Assembly: GCA_902581405.1 (NCBI GenBank)
Contig: CACHOJ010000006.1
Span: forward strand, 1-64,000
Direction of reading: 5' to 3'
Origin: an uncultured Pelagibacteraceae bacterium
Lineage (GTDB): Bacteria; Pseudomonadota; Alphaproteobacteria; Pelagibacterales; Pelagibacteraceae
DNA length: 64,000 nucleotides
Below the pieces are notes generated by a model. It worked only from the letters and a program-made list of their open reading frames with translations. It was not told the DNA's origin and made no database searches. Positions 1 through 10,281 of the stretch are shown one piece after another. A program made the position numbers and the translations under genes. Position 1 is the stretch's first letter. Each line of letters opens with the position of its first letter.

Positions 1-822
1 GCTTAGTCTATTATAATCTTTTTCTGTTGTAATTATTTCTAACTTATTTTGAAATGCAATTTCTTTTATTTTACGTAAATCTTTATTTTTAAAATTATAA
101 TGATCAGGAAATATATATTTCCTAGATATATTAAATTTATATTTTTTAAGAGTTTTTTCAAACTCATCAGGGTTACCTATTCCACAAAAAAATAAATAAT
201 TCTTTTTTCTATTAAACTTACTTAGATTTACCGGTACATAATTTGAATAAAATAAATTTTTGTTAAATTTTTTTAGAATTGATGAAAGTATTCTATTTTT
301 CTTATTTCCAATTAAAAATATTGCACTATATCTTTTTAATATTTTTAAGTTTTCTCTTAAAGGCCCTGCGGGCAGTAAATATCCATTTCCAATACCATAA
401 GTAGTATTAAAGCAAGCTATTGATATGTCATAATTTATTTTTTTATCTTGCAAACCATCATCTAAAATAGCTACATTAAATCTTTTCTCAGCTTTATCTA
501 AGCTTAAACTTCTATTATGGTCACTAATCAATTTTCCATGACTTTGAAGGATTTTTATTTCATCGATCTGATCAGAATATTTTTTTTTTATAAATACAGT
601 TTTATATTTTTTTTTTATAATTTTATTTATTTCAATGCATAAAGATGTTTTCCCTGTTCCGCCTACGAATATATTTCCAACACATATAGTCTTAATTTTG
701 TAATTTTTTTTAGTGAGAAAATTTTTAAAAAAATTTATTAAAAAAGTAAAAATTGAAATTGGAATAAGTAAAAATGAAATATAATTTTTGTCATTTAAAT
801 ATGTTGGCTTTATTATTTTCAT
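1..822 (-). CDS. lpxK: Tetraacyldisaccharide 4'-kinase LpxK (partial; C-terminus beyond window start)
   Basis: My own minus-strand translation from the CAT at 820-822 reads MKIIKPTYLNDKNYISFLLIP...ICVGNIFVGGTGKTSLCIEINK..., with a Walker-like GGTGKT motif; next to waaA. Confidence 0.85.
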   Translation of the reverse strand, partial: MKIIKPTYLNDKNYISFLLIPISIFTFLINFFKNFLTKKNYKIKTICVGNIFVGGTGKTSLCIEINKIIKKKYKTVFIKKKYSDQIDEIKILQSHGKLISDHNRSLSLDKAEKRFNVAILDDGLQDKKINYDISIACFNTTYGIGNGYLLPAGPLRENLKILKRYSAIFLIGNKKNRILSSILKKFNKNLFYSNYVPVNLSKFNRKKNYLFFCGIGNPDEFEKTLKKYKFNISRKYIFPDHYNFKNKDLRKIKEIAFQNKLEIITTEKDYNRLS

Positions 823-2064
823 TTAAATAAATTTATTAAGCTCTAATAAGTTTTGTTTTAATATGTTATACCCAATGTATTTTAATCTTTTATTTACATT
901 GTTACTTTGTGAAAAATTAATTTTTTGACGAACTAAAGACTTCATTTTTGCTATAGAATTTAATTTTGAAGCAACATTTAACCTATTTAATGTTTCATAG
1001 ACTTCTTTAAAATTCTCTATATTGGGACCATATAAAATATAATTTCCTAATCTGGCAGGTTCCAAAGGGTTTTGTCCTCCGTGTGGTATTAGAGACCCGC
1101 CTAAAAATACAACTTTAGATAAAGAATAAAATTTTGTAGCCTCACCGTAGCTATCAACAAGATATATGTCGGTATTCTTTTCTAAATTTCCAGATTTAGA
1201 ATGTAGTTGAGTTTTTATATTAATACTCTTTAGTTCATCCAGTATCTCCTTTTTTCTATTAATATGTCTTGGTATTATTATAGTTATTAAGTTTTTAATT
1301 TCAGACTTAAGTTCTTTATGTACTTTTCCTATAAATAGTTCTTCATTTTGATGAGTGCTTGCCGCACAAAAAATATTTTTTTTAGTAAATTTTTTTCTAA
1401 GGATTGAAATATTACTTTTTTCTTTATCTGTTTCTCCAAAAAATTTTAAATTTCCAATATGCTTAATATTTTTTGTTCCAAGTAAATATAAATACTTTTT
1501 AGACTCCAAATTTTGGGGTAACGCGAGAGTTATTTTTTTAAAAATCCTATTTGAAAAAGTTGGAAAAAATTTCCACCTATTAAAAGATTTTTTTGTAATT
1601 CTTGCATTTAAAAGAACTAATGGAATTTTTTTCTTGTCCAAATTATTATACATATTGGGCCATATTTCAGAGTCAACGAAGATTGCTAGTTTTGGTCTCC
1701 AATAACTAATAAAATATTTTGTTAAAATATTTAAATCGAATGGATAGAATTGGTGAATAGTTTTCTTAAATTTAAACTTCGAAAAAATTTGTGATGAACT
1801 CGTAGTAGATGAAGTAATTAAAATTCTTTTAATTCTTTTGTCTTTCTCAAATTTTTTAACAATTGGAATTATACTTAATATTTCACCTATACTAGCACCA
1901 TGTATCCAAATTGTACCATCAACATAATTTTTTTTAGCAAATACTCCATATTTTTCTAAAAATCTAGTTTGATCTTCTTTTCCTAAAAATATTCTTATAA
2001 AAATGATAATTGGAGAAAAAAGCAAAGCCAGAAATAATAAAAAATTATAAATAATAAACATCAA
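823..2064 (-). CDS. waaA: 3-deoxy-D-manno-octulosonic acid transferase (Kdo transferase)
   Basis: 413 aa; WIHGASIGE, FVDSEIWPN, GGSLIPHGGQNPLEPA motifs of the KdtA family. Confidence 0.93.
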   Translation of the reverse strand: MMFIIYNFLLFLALLFSPIIIFIRIFLGKEDQTRFLEKYGVFAKKNYVDGTIWIHGASIGEILSIIPIVKKFEKDKRIKRILITSSTTSSSQIFSKFKFKKTIHQFYPFDLNILTKYFISYWRPKLAIFVDSEIWPNMYNNLDKKKIPLVLLNARITKKSFNRWKFFPTFSNRIFKKITLALPQNLESKKYLYLLGTKNIKHIGNLKFFGETDKEKSNISILRKKFTKKNIFCAASTHQNEELFIGKVHKELKSEIKNLITIIIPRHINRKKEILDELKSINIKTQLHSKSGNLEKNTDIYLVDSYGEATKFYSLSKVVFLGGSLIPHGGQNPLEPARLGNYILYGPNIENFKEVYETLNRLNVASKLNSIAKMKSLVRQKINFSQSNNVNKRLKYIGYNILKQNLLELNKFI

Positions 2065-3803
2065 CTTTTGTTTATTTGTTTATTATAATAACTCTTATAA
2101 ATATCAGATTTGTTTAACAGCTCTTCATGACTACCAGAGTCTGATACTATACCCTTATCCATAACATAAATTTTATCTGAATTTAATATAGTTGATAGTC
2201 TGTGAGCAATGACAACTGTTGTTTTATTCATGGTTAATTTATTTAGAGCTTTTTGTATTTTTTCTTCAGTCTCGGAGTCGAGTGAGGATGTGGCTTCATC
2301 AAGAAGAATAATTTTACTATCTTTTAAAAATGCCCTTGCAATCGAAACTCTTTGCTTTTCTCCACCAGAAAGTCTAACACCATTCTCTCCAATTACAGTT
2401 TGATATTTGTTCTCAAGTTTATCAATAAATTCTGAGCACATAGAAAGTTCAGCTGCCAAATATATTTCTTTATCACTGGCATCAGGTTTTGCATATTTAA
2501 TATTATTAAAAATAGTGTCATCAAATAATGTTACATTTTGATCAACTATAGAAATCTCTCTTCTTAAAGAATATAAATTAACCTCTTTAATGTTTTGTCC
2601 ATCTATTTCCAAAGAACCTGACTTCGGATCATAAATTCTAGGAATTAAACTTAACATTGTTGACTTGCCAGACCCACTTTGTCCAACCAAAGCTGTCATT
2701 TTACCACCTTTAATCTTTATATTTATGTCATTTAAGACTTTACTATCTATGTTAGCAGAGTAGCTAAAGCTTACATTTTTAAAATCTATAGTTCCTAAAA
2801 TAAAATCTAAATTTTTATTATTATTATTAGGTTTAATTAAGTTTTTTGTATCTATTATTGGAAGAATTCTTTTTGCAGCAGATAGCCCTTGACCAATGCC
2901 AACATTAATTTGTGCCAATGATTTCACTGGTTGGTAGGCCAACATCATTGCAGCTAAAAAAGAAAAAAAATTATTCAAACTTAATTGATCATTCATTATT
3001 AATTTTCCTGAGTAAAAAATTAATATTGCAATCATTATGCCTGTTAGAATTTCCATAATCGGAGTGGATCTAATAAATACAGTAGCTATTTTGATAGATT
3101 TTTCCTTAAGATCATTTACAAATTTCTCTGACCTTTTATTTTCAAACTCTTCTCTCTGGAAAATTTTTATAATTTTATGATTTTTGAATATATCGATCAA
3201 ATATTTATTTAAATCACCAGATTTTTCTTGAGCCTCGGTAACTACTTTACCCATTCTTTTACCTAATTTTTTAGCAGTCAAGGATGCAAGGGGGATCATT
3301 ATTAATGCTATTAATGCCAATCTCCAATTCTGAAAAAACATTACAAATAACAAACCGATTAATGTTAGGCCATCTTTAAAAAGCGCTAAAAATGATGTAC
3401 TTAACATACCGGTTATTTGATTTACATCAAAATTAAGATTCGAAATATATTTTCCAGTATGTTTATTTTCTATATTTTCTGTATCAGCTTTTATAAAAGA
3501 GTTAAGCATATTAATTTGTATTTCTTTTTTTACTTCTTCTGCAATTTTTATCATAGTAACTTTTGCCATATATAGAGAGATACCCTTTGTGGCGAAAGCT
3601 AATATTATAAATAACGGAATAATTATAAGTAAACTTTGATCTCGGTTAATAAAAATTTTTTCAATTGCCGGGTCTAATAGCCAAGCAGTCGCTGATGTAC
3701 TGCCGGCAACTAAAATCGAGAAAAATACAGCAAGAAAAATTTTGTTTAGATATTTTTTTGTATATTCATGGTACAGTCTTTTTAATGTTTCAATGCTCGT
3801 CAT
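2061..3803 (-). CDS. msbA: Lipid A export ABC transporter, MsbA-like ATPase/permease
   Basis: 580 aa; TM domain plus Walker A GQSGSGKST, signature LSGGEKQR, Walker B ILLDEATSSLD; next to lpxK/waaA. Confidence 0.88.
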   Translation of the reverse strand: MTSIETLKRLYHEYTKKYLNKIFLAVFFSILVAGSTSATAWLLDPAIEKIFINRDQSLLIIIPLFIILAFATKGISLYMAKVTMIKIAEEVKKEIQINMLNSFIKADTENIENKHTGKYISNLNFDVNQITGMLSTSFLALFKDGLTLIGLLFVMFFQNWRLALIALIMIPLASLTAKKLGKRMGKVVTEAQEKSGDLNKYLIDIFKNHKIIKIFQREEFENKRSEKFVNDLKEKSIKIATVFIRSTPIMEILTGIMIAILIFYSGKLIMNDQLSLNNFFSFLAAMMLAYQPVKSLAQINVGIGQGLSAAKRILPIIDTKNLIKPNNNNKNLDFILGTIDFKNVSFSYSANIDSKVLNDINIKIKGGKMTALVGQSGSGKSTMLSLIPRIYDPKSGSLEIDGQNIKEVNLYSLRREISIVDQNVTLFDDTIFNNIKYAKPDASDKEIYLAAELSMCSEFIDKLENKYQTVIGENGVRLSGGEKQRVSIARAFLKDSKIILLDEATSSLDSETEEKIQKALNKLTMNKTTVVIAHRLSTILNSDKIYVMDKGIVSDSGSHEELLNKSDIYKSYYNKQINKS

Positions 3804-4670
3804 TTAGAAAATTTTTCCAACTAAAATATTTATAAAAATAATCATACCCAAAATATTATTACTTTTAAATTTTTTCAAACAAGTAGATGGATTGTTAACC
3901 TCAAGATCTTTAATTTGATATATGCTTAAATGATAAAAAGTTACAATTAAAGATAAAAAGTATGGAAATTTAAAATTCATTAAAATACCAATTGTGATTA
4001 AACAAATAAAAAAAAGTAAGTAACATAATGAAATAAATTTTTTTGGATTATCTTTAAATTTAATTGAAGTAGATTTAACTCCTATAATTTCATCATCTTT
4101 AATATCTTGATATCCATAAATTGTGTCGTATCCCAGTGTCCAAAATATGGCTCCAAAATAAAAAATTATAGGTATTATGCTTATTTCATTTTTAATGGAT
4201 ATCCAGGCCAGAACAAGACCATAATTAAAGGTAATTCCTAAAAATAGTTGGGGCCAGTAAGTAAATCTCTTCATCAAAGGGTATGTGAATGCCAATGGCA
4301 TTGATAATAGTGCCATCAAAATAGTGAATTTGTTAAAATTGATTAATACTAAAAATGCAATACCACATAAACTAATTGAGTAAATTATACCTAGATTTAC
4401 AGAAACTGTGCCTGAAGCAATTGGTCTATTTTTTGTTCTTTCAACTTTTTTATCAAAATTTTTGTCTACTATGTCATTTACAATACACCCAGCAGATCTC
4501 ATTAATATTGAACCCATTAAAAATAGAAAAAAATAAAAATAAAACATGTTTAAGTCAGATTTGAAATCATAAGCAATAGCAAGACCCCATAGGCAAGGCC
4601 AAAATAAAAGCATGTAACCTATTGGCCTATTTAATCTTGTAAGCTCAATAAATAATTTAATGTTTTGCAT
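3804..4670 (-). CDS. ubiA: 4-hydroxybenzoate polyprenyltransferase
   Basis: 288 aa; RLNRPIGYMLLFWPCLWGL, NDIVDKNFDKKVERTKNRP prenyltransferase motifs. Confidence 0.92.
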   Translation of the reverse strand: MQNIKLFIELTRLNRPIGYMLLFWPCLWGLAIAYDFKSDLNMFYFYFFLFLMGSILMRSAGCIVNDIVDKNFDKKVERTKNRPIASGTVSVNLGIIYSISLCGIAFLVLINFNKFTILMALLSMPLAFTYPLMKRFTYWPQLFLGITFNYGLVLAWISIKNEISIIPIIFYFGAIFWTLGYDTIYGYQDIKDDEIIGVKSTSIKFKDNPKKFISLCYLLFFICLITIGILMNFKFPYFLSLIVTFYHLSIYQIKDLEVNNPSTCLKKFKSNNILGMIIFINILVGKIF

Positions 4671-4722
4671 AATAATTTACTTGTAAATAGCAAAGCAGAG
4701 TTTCATAATCAAATTGATTCGA

Positions 4723-5130
4723 ATGAATATAGATTACACTGTAACTGCATTAATGTTTCCTGCAATACCTCTTATAATGAGTGTTTACAGCAATAGGTTT
4801 CATACCTTAAGTGGACTTATTAGAAAAATTCATGATGAATACGTTTTCGAAAAACACACCCCACCAGAATGGAAAGATCAACTTATAAACTTAAATAGCA
4901 GAATAGGAGTGTTAAAGTTTGCCATCATGTCAGCAGCCTTCGGTTTTCTTTTTAATATGCTTACAGTTTTTGCTCTTTATTTAGACAGTTTAATTATTGC
5001 AAGAGTAATTTTTGGATCATGCTGCTTGTCCATGATGATTTCAATTATTTTTTTTATCAGAGAAATACAAATCTCAGGTAAAGCTTTAAAACTTCATCTG
5101 TCAGATATGGATGTCCAGTTTAAGGAATAA
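4723..5130 (+). CDS. DUF2721-like membrane protein
   Basis: ORF track starts at a TTG at 4714; the in-frame ATG at 4723 (MNIDYTVTALMFPAIPL...) is the likelier start; small multi-TM protein. Confidence 0.65.
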   Translation: MNIDYTVTALMFPAIPLIMSVYSNRFHTLSGLIRKIHDEYVFEKHTPPEWKDQLINLNSRIGVLKFAIMSAAFGFLFNMLTVFALYLDSLIIARVIFGSCCLSMMISIIFFIREIQISGKALKLHLSDMDVQFKE

Positions 5131-6091
5131 TTACTGCTGGACCAGTAATCTTTCTTCCTTCTAAGTCCTTGTGAGCTTGCACAGCATCTTCTAGTTTATA
5201 TTTTTTATAAATTTCTATTTTTACATTTCCTGATGAAATTTTTTTAAATAACATACTTGCTGCTTCATGTATTTCATCGCTATTTGTAAAATATTGATTC
5301 ATTGCCGGCCTTACAAAATATATACCTTTTGGTTGCAGAGATTTAGAAACAATTATTGGATCAAGTGCTCCAGATGCATTACCAAAAGAAACCATGGTGC
5401 CCCTTAATTTTAAACATTCAATTGATTTATCATAAGTTGATTTACCTACACCATCATAAACAACAGAAACACCTTTGCCATCTGTTAGTTCCATAACTTT
5501 CTTTGCAAAATCTTCTTTTGAATAATTAATTACGTGGTCACAACCATATTTTTTTGCTATCTCTATTTTTTCCTGACTTCCAACTGTTCCAATAATATTT
5601 AATCCCAAACTTTTTGCCCACTGACAAAAGAATTGTCCAACACCTCCGGCTGCTGCGTGAAATAAAACTGTTTCTCCCTCTTTTGGAACATATGTTTTGT
5701 GCAATAAATAAAAAGTTGTCATACCTTTTGTCATAGCACTCGATATAATTTCTAAATCAATATTATCTGGAACTTTAACAATATTTTTTGAAGGGTAATT
5801 TCTGTGAGTTGAATAAGAACCCAATGGAGCTGCAGCATAAGCAACTTTATCTCCAACTGAAAAATTAGAAACATTTGAACCAATTTCTTTAATTATACCT
5901 GCCGCTTCTAATCCAATTCCTGTTGGTAGTTGAAGAGGGTATAAACCTGATCTATGATAAGTGTCTATATAGTTCAAACCAATAGATACGTGTTCTATCT
6001 GAACCTCATCAGCCTCTGGTTTATCTAAAGTGATCTCCTCTAGCTTAAGAACCTCAGGACCACCTGTATTTGTTACTTTAATTGATTTCAT
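5120..6091 (-). CDS. qor: Zinc-independent quinone oxidoreductase (MDR family)
   Basis: 323 aa; GLEAAGII, AAAGGVGQFFCQWAKSLG nucleotide-binding motif. Confidence 0.9.
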   Translation of the reverse strand: MKSIKVTNTGGPEVLKLEEITLDKPEADEVQIEHVSIGLNYIDTYHRSGLYPLQLPTGIGLEAAGIIKEIGSNVSNFSVGDKVAYAAAPLGSYSTHRNYPSKNIVKVPDNIDLEIISSAMTKGMTTFYLLHKTYVPKEGETVLFHAAAGGVGQFFCQWAKSLGLNIIGTVGSQEKIEIAKKYGCDHVINYSKEDFAKKVMELTDGKGVSVVYDGVGKSTYDKSIECLKLRGTMVSFGNASGALDPIIVSKSLQPKGIYFVRPAMNQYFTNSDEIHEAASMLFKKISSGNVKIEIYKKYKLEDAVQAHKDLEGRKITGPAVIIP

Positions 6092-6106
6092 TTTTAAAAA
6101 GTAATT

Positions 6107-6943
6107 TTATTTTACAAATGTACCTTTATGATAATCCTCAACTGCTTGCAAGATTTCTTGTTTAGTATTCATAACAAAAGGGCCGCCTCTTGCAATTTTT
6201 TCACCTATTGGTTTTCCAGCAATTAGAAGGAACTTAGCATTAGTTGAGCCATAAACCTTAAGTTTCTCACCCATTTCTAAAAGTATTAGTTTTGAATTTT
6301 CAATTTTTTGATGTTGTTGACTCCCAATTTTTATTTCCCCTTTAATTAAATAAATAAATGAATTGTGAGTCGAGGGCAAATCAAAATTGAACTCTTTATC
6401 TTTATTTAATTCAATATCAAAATAAATAGGTTCAACATTATGTTTTTTTATGGGTCCTTGAGCTTTTCTAAATTTACCAGCTATGACTTTGACAATTTTT
6501 TCTTCATCTAGGTGAGTTTGCATCTGATCAGCATCTATGTAGATGTAGCTAGGTTTACTCATTTTTAATTTAGCTGGCATATTGATCCATAATTGAAACC
6601 CATGTAACCTGCCTTCTTTCATTGCAGGCATCTCAGAGTGAATAATTCCGCTTCCTGTTTTCATCCACTGAACATCTCCTGCGGTCATTCTACCTTCACC
6701 GCCTGTACTATCTTTGTGCTCAAAATCTCCAGCTAACATATATGTTACTGTTTCTATGCCTCGATGAGGATGAGGTGGAAAACCAGCGATATAGTCCTCA
6801 CTATTTTCTGAGCCAAATTCATCTAACATTAAAAATGGATCAAAGTAGTTAGGTTCAACACCAATGCTTCTTTTTAATTTTACCCCGGCACCGTCAGATG
6901 CTGGTATAGGTTCGATAATTTGTTTAACTTCAATATTTGACAT
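6107..6943 (-). CDS. Pirin family protein
   Basis: 278 aa; FPPHPHRGIETVTYMLAGDFEHKDSTGGEG pirin N-domain signature. Confidence 0.93.
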   Translation of the reverse strand: MSNIEVKQIIEPIPASDGAGVKLKRSIGVEPNYFDPFLMLDEFGSENSEDYIAGFPPHPHRGIETVTYMLAGDFEHKDSTGGEGRMTAGDVQWMKTGSGIIHSEMPAMKEGRLHGFQLWINMPAKLKMSKPSYIYIDADQMQTHLDEEKIVKVIAGKFRKAQGPIKKHNVEPIYFDIELNKDKEFNFDLPSTHNSFIYLIKGEIKIGSQQHQKIENSKLILLEMGEKLKVYGSTNAKFLLIAGKPIGEKIARGGPFVMNTKQEILQAVEDYHKGTFVK

Positions 6944-6950
6944 TTTATGT

Positions 6951-7322
6951 TTAGAATTTTTTATCTAAGCTAAAATCTTTAGTTCCATTTATGAAAATAA
7001 ATAAAAACCCACCCGCTAAAGCTATATTTTTCAAAAATGATCCAAGTTGCATTTGGTCAGAAAAATCGTTGTGGAATATTACAGCTGTTGCAATACAAAA
7101 TAAACTTAATAAACCAGCGGATATTTTTGCCTTATATCCTAGTATAATTAATATTGGTGCAATTATCTCAAGTATTATTGCTGGAATAATTAAAATTCCA
7201 GGCAATCCAAAGCTCTCCATCCACTCAATAGTTCCATCATAATTACCAATTTTAAAAAAACCATTGAGAAGGAACAATGCTGAAATTAAAATTCTTGCGA
7301 TGAGATCTAGAATATTTGTCAT
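6951..7322 (-). CDS. DoxX family membrane protein
   Basis: 123 aa, 4 TM; LIARILISALFLLNGFFKI typical of DoxX. Confidence 0.87.
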   Translation of the reverse strand: MTNILDLIARILISALFLLNGFFKIGNYDGTIEWMESFGLPGILIIPAIILEIIAPILIILGYKAKISAGLLSLFCIATAVIFHNDFSDQMQLGSFLKNIALAGGFLFIFINGTKDFSLDKKF

Positions 7323-7343
7323 TGTAATAAAATAGTATCTTGC

Positions 7344-8006
7344 CTAAACAATATCAAGCAACTGTTTAAGATTATTTATTTCATTTTTTGGTGTGTAATC
7401 TAAATTATCAAAAATTGCATTGTTTCTATTGACCCAAATTGCGTTAAAACCGTAATTGCCACCTCCAGAAATGTCCCAAGTATTTGCGCTTAAAAAAGCA
7501 ACTTCCTTCTCTTTAATATTATATTTTTTAATTGGCATATCGTAAACTTTTGAACTTGGTTTAAAAATACTTACTTCTTCTACAGACATAATATCATCAA
7601 AAATATCATTGAGATTATTTCTATTCACTAATTCATCAAGAAGAGTAGGGGTACCATTTGAAAGTATTGACAGTTTATAATTTTTTTCTCTCAATAATTT
7701 CAGGGTTTCTTTTACCTCAGGGTATGGAGATAAAATTTTGTAAAGATCCAATAATTCAGTTCTCATATCTGGATTAATATTGAAAACTTTCATTGATTTA
7801 TCTAGGCTATCTTCTGTTACTTTCCAAAAATCTTTATGCCTGCTCATTAAACTTCTAAGCCAAGTGTATTCTAACTGAGTAGTCCTCCAATAATTTGAGA
7901 AATTTTCCCATTTAATACCAATTTTATCTTTACACTTTTCAGCTGCAGAATTTACGTCAAATAGAGTTCCATATGCATCGAAAATTATTGCTTTAATATT
8001 TTTCAT
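7344..8006 (-). CDS. HAD superfamily hydrolase, haloacid dehalogenase type II-like
   Basis: 220 aa; IIFDAYGTLFDVNSAAEKC, ILSNGTP, SANTWDISGGGNYGF. Confidence 0.88.
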   Translation of the reverse strand: MKNIKAIIFDAYGTLFDVNSAAEKCKDKIGIKWENFSNYWRTTQLEYTWLRSLMSRHKDFWKVTEDSLDKSMKVFNINPDMRTELLDLYKILSPYPEVKETLKLLREKNYKLSILSNGTPTLLDELVNRNNLNDIFDDIMSVEEVSIFKPSSKVYDMPIKKYNIKEKEVAFLSANTWDISGGGNYGFNAIWVNRNNAIFDNLDYTPKNEINNLKQLLDIV

Positions 8007-8022
8007 AAATTACTTTCTTGAT

Positions 8023-8733
8023 ATGAGTAATATTAGAATATTTTTCTCTGAAAGTTTATCTCTTAATTTAACTTCTTCACTTGCTAAACCACAATCACAT
8101 TATTTGACGAAAGTCATGCGAGTGAAAATTGGAGAAAATTTTTCTTTATTTAATAAATCTGGTGAATGGTTAGCCAAAATAGACAACATTTATGATGGAA
8201 AGGTAGAATTTAGCATTAAGGAACAATTAAGAAGAAAAGAAAATTCCCTGGATATTTGGTTAGCATTTTCACCTATTAAATCAAATTATTCAAATTTTAT
8301 GATTCAGAAAGCTACAGAATTAGGAGTTACAAAATTTTTCCCTATAATTTTTGATAGGACAATTGTTAGAAAAATTAATTCTGAAAGATTGGAAAAAATA
8401 ATAATAGAGGCAACAGAACAGTCAAATAGATTGAACCCTCCATATTTAGAAAAAACTCAAAATTTGAAAACTTTTTTAGAGAAAAATCAAAGTACAATGG
8501 ATCTAATTTTTACAGATCTTAATTCTAACAACAAAAAAATCGAAGTAGATAAAAAAAGCAAAAAACCTTTGTGTATTATAATTGGACCTGAAGGAGATTT
8601 TTCTGAGAAGGAAAGAGAAGCTATTTTAAATTTTAAAGATGTAAAATCAGTTAAGATCAATGACAATATATTGAGGTCAGAGACAGCAGTTATATCTTCA
8701 ATATCAATTCTAAGTTATATCTTAAATCTATAA
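8023..8733 (+). CDS. rsmE: 16S rRNA m3U1498 methyltransferase
   Basis: 236 aa; HYLTKVMRVKIG, IIGPEGDFSEKE, NDNILRSETAVISSISIL. Confidence 0.92.
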   Translation: MSNIRIFFSESLSLNLTSSLAKPQSHYLTKVMRVKIGENFSLFNKSGEWLAKIDNIYDGKVEFSIKEQLRRKENSLDIWLAFSPIKSNYSNFMIQKATELGVTKFFPIIFDRTIVRKINSERLEKIIIEATEQSNRLNPPYLEKTQNLKTFLEKNQSTMDLIFTDLNSNNKKIEVDKKSKKPLCIIIGPEGDFSEKEREAILNFKDVKSVKINDNILRSETAVISSISILSYILNL

Positions 8734-9315
8734 ATATTTGTTAATCAATTTGATAGATTTTTTAATGTCGTCTCTGTGAGAAATCTTGGCAATATATTTT
8801 CCATCTTTTAATAGTATCACAGGTGAACTATGATCAATATTATAATCACCATTTTCAAAAAATATTTTTTGGCTAATTATTCCCCAAGATTGTGAAAGTA
8901 AAAAAATTTCGCCTGGATCTCCAGTAATTCCAACAAACTTATTATCAAAATTGCTGAGATAATCTTTTACCACATCAGGAGTATCTCTTTTAGGATCAAC
9001 GCTAATAAAAAATACTTTTATATCTTTTTTTTTATTTTTCTTAATTCTATTCATAACTATATCCATTTTATTTAATGTCATTGGACATATGTCAGGACAA
9101 TTTGTAAAACCAAAAAAAATTGCAGTTAAAGGTCCGTTAAAGGATTCTTGAGTTATTATATTATTGTTCATATCTTTAAGCTCAAAATCTGAGCCCTTGA
9201 ATGCTGCGACTGATTGATCTTTTTGTTCTTTCATTGATAAAAAGACAGGAAGCATTAAAAATAAGAATATAGTTAAGCATCCTGTTAATACTGCAATGGA
9301 GGTTTTTAATTTCAT
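8728..9315 (-). CDS. SCO1/SenC copper chaperone for cytochrome oxidase
   Basis: 195 aa; N-terminal TM, FFGFTNCPDICPMTLNKM CxxxC motif, SVDPKRDTP. Confidence 0.92.
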   Translation of the reverse strand: MKLKTSIAVLTGCLTIFLFLMLPVFLSMKEQKDQSVAAFKGSDFELKDMNNNIITQESFNGPLTAIFFGFTNCPDICPMTLNKMDIVMNRIKKNKKKDIKVFFISVDPKRDTPDVVKDYLSNFDNKFVGITGDPGEIFLLSQSWGIISQKIFFENGDYNIDHSSPVILLKDGKYIAKISHRDDIKKSIKLINKYL

Positions 9316-9351
9316 TATTGTAAAATTATATATTCGGACTATATAAATAAT

Positions 9352-10029
9352 ATGTCTTTGATAAAGAAATTATTTGGCGCATTAACTGAGAAACCTTGGG
9401 AACAAAACCAAGCAGTTATAGACAGTGGCCACTCAGGCAAAACATTTGAAATATCAAATCAAATGTCAGCAGTAATAATTATATTTGGAGTGAGCACAAC
9501 TTTATTTAGTTTAATTTTTACTGGTTACCTTTACTCACTTCCACCTGAACAGGACACGACTTTTATTCTTAAAACAAATTTACTTTGGATAAATACATTA
9601 GTTTTAATTTTAGTAACAATATTTTTTAATAAGATTAGTAAAGATTTAAAAAATGGAATTACAAGTTCAATTAAAAAGAATTTAATTTATGTTGGTGGAC
9701 TAAGTTATATATTTTTATTCCTTCAATTAGCTCTGTGGTATCAATTAATGCAAACTGGAAATTTTGTTTCAACTAATACTTATTTCTCATCTTATTACTT
9801 CTTCACTGCGTTGCATGGTATACATTTGTTAGGAGGACTTTTTTTCTGGGGTAAAGTAAGTTCAAGAATTTTTAAATCAGAGGAGAGTGAATACAAAAAA
9901 GAAGAGAAAAGTATAAATGCGCTTTCTTTATACTGGTTATTTTTATTTATTGTTTGGTTAGTATTTTTTACAATAATGTTTGCGTACAATGATACTGTAA
10001 TTGAATTTTGTAAATCTTTGATTGCTTAG
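9352..10029 (+). CDS. Heme-copper oxidase subunit III family protein (paralog of 13044..13754)
   Basis: 225 aa, multi-TM; YYFFTALHGIHLLGG subunit III signature. Confidence 0.82.
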   Translation: MSLIKKLFGALTEKPWEQNQAVIDSGHSGKTFEISNQMSAVIIIFGVSTTLFSLIFTGYLYSLPPEQDTTFILKTNLLWINTLVLILVTIFFNKISKDLKNGITSSIKKNLIYVGGLSYIFLFLQLALWYQLMQTGNFVSTNTYFSSYYFFTALHGIHLLGGLFFWGKVSSRIFKSEESEYKKEEKSINALSLYWLFLFIVWLVFFTIMFAYNDTVIEFCKSLIA

Positions 10030-10036
10030 ATTTATT

Positions 10037-10228
10037 CTAAAGAAATAAAACTAACACAGATCCAAACACTGCAATAATTATTAGCAAAATGTTTACTGAT
10101 CTAAGATATTTCTTCGTTTCAGGTTTAGCCTCTCCTTTTGAAAATCTTCCAGCTCCTAAAGAAATTACAAAATAGAATGCTAGAACTAAGACAAGTATTG
10201 TTATTAAAATACCTAATTTACCAAACAT
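10037..10228 (-). CDS. Small two-TM protein next to the cox locus
   Basis: 63 aa; MFGKLGILITILVLVLAFYFVISLGAG...YLRSVNILLIIIAVFGSVLVLFL; two hydrophobic segments. Confidence 0.65.
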   Translation of the reverse strand: MFGKLGILITILVLVLAFYFVISLGAGRFSKGEAKPETKKYLRSVNILLIIIAVFGSVLVLFL

Positions 10229-10264
10229 AAATATATTGATTATATTAGTATAATTAATATGTTT

Positions 10265-10281
10265 TATGACATTTTGTCATA
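10265..10281. promoter_or_regulatory. 17-bp perfect inverted repeat TATGACA-TTT-TGTCATA in the coxB/small-TM divergent intergenic region
   Basis: Read directly: 7-bp arms, 3-bp centre; overlaps an ATGACA-N16-TATAAA promoter-like pair. Confidence 0.55.

Noticed and set aside
1355-1705. 116-aa plus-strand ORF inside waaA
   Set aside because: Antisense to a well-supported waaA and without recognisable motifs.
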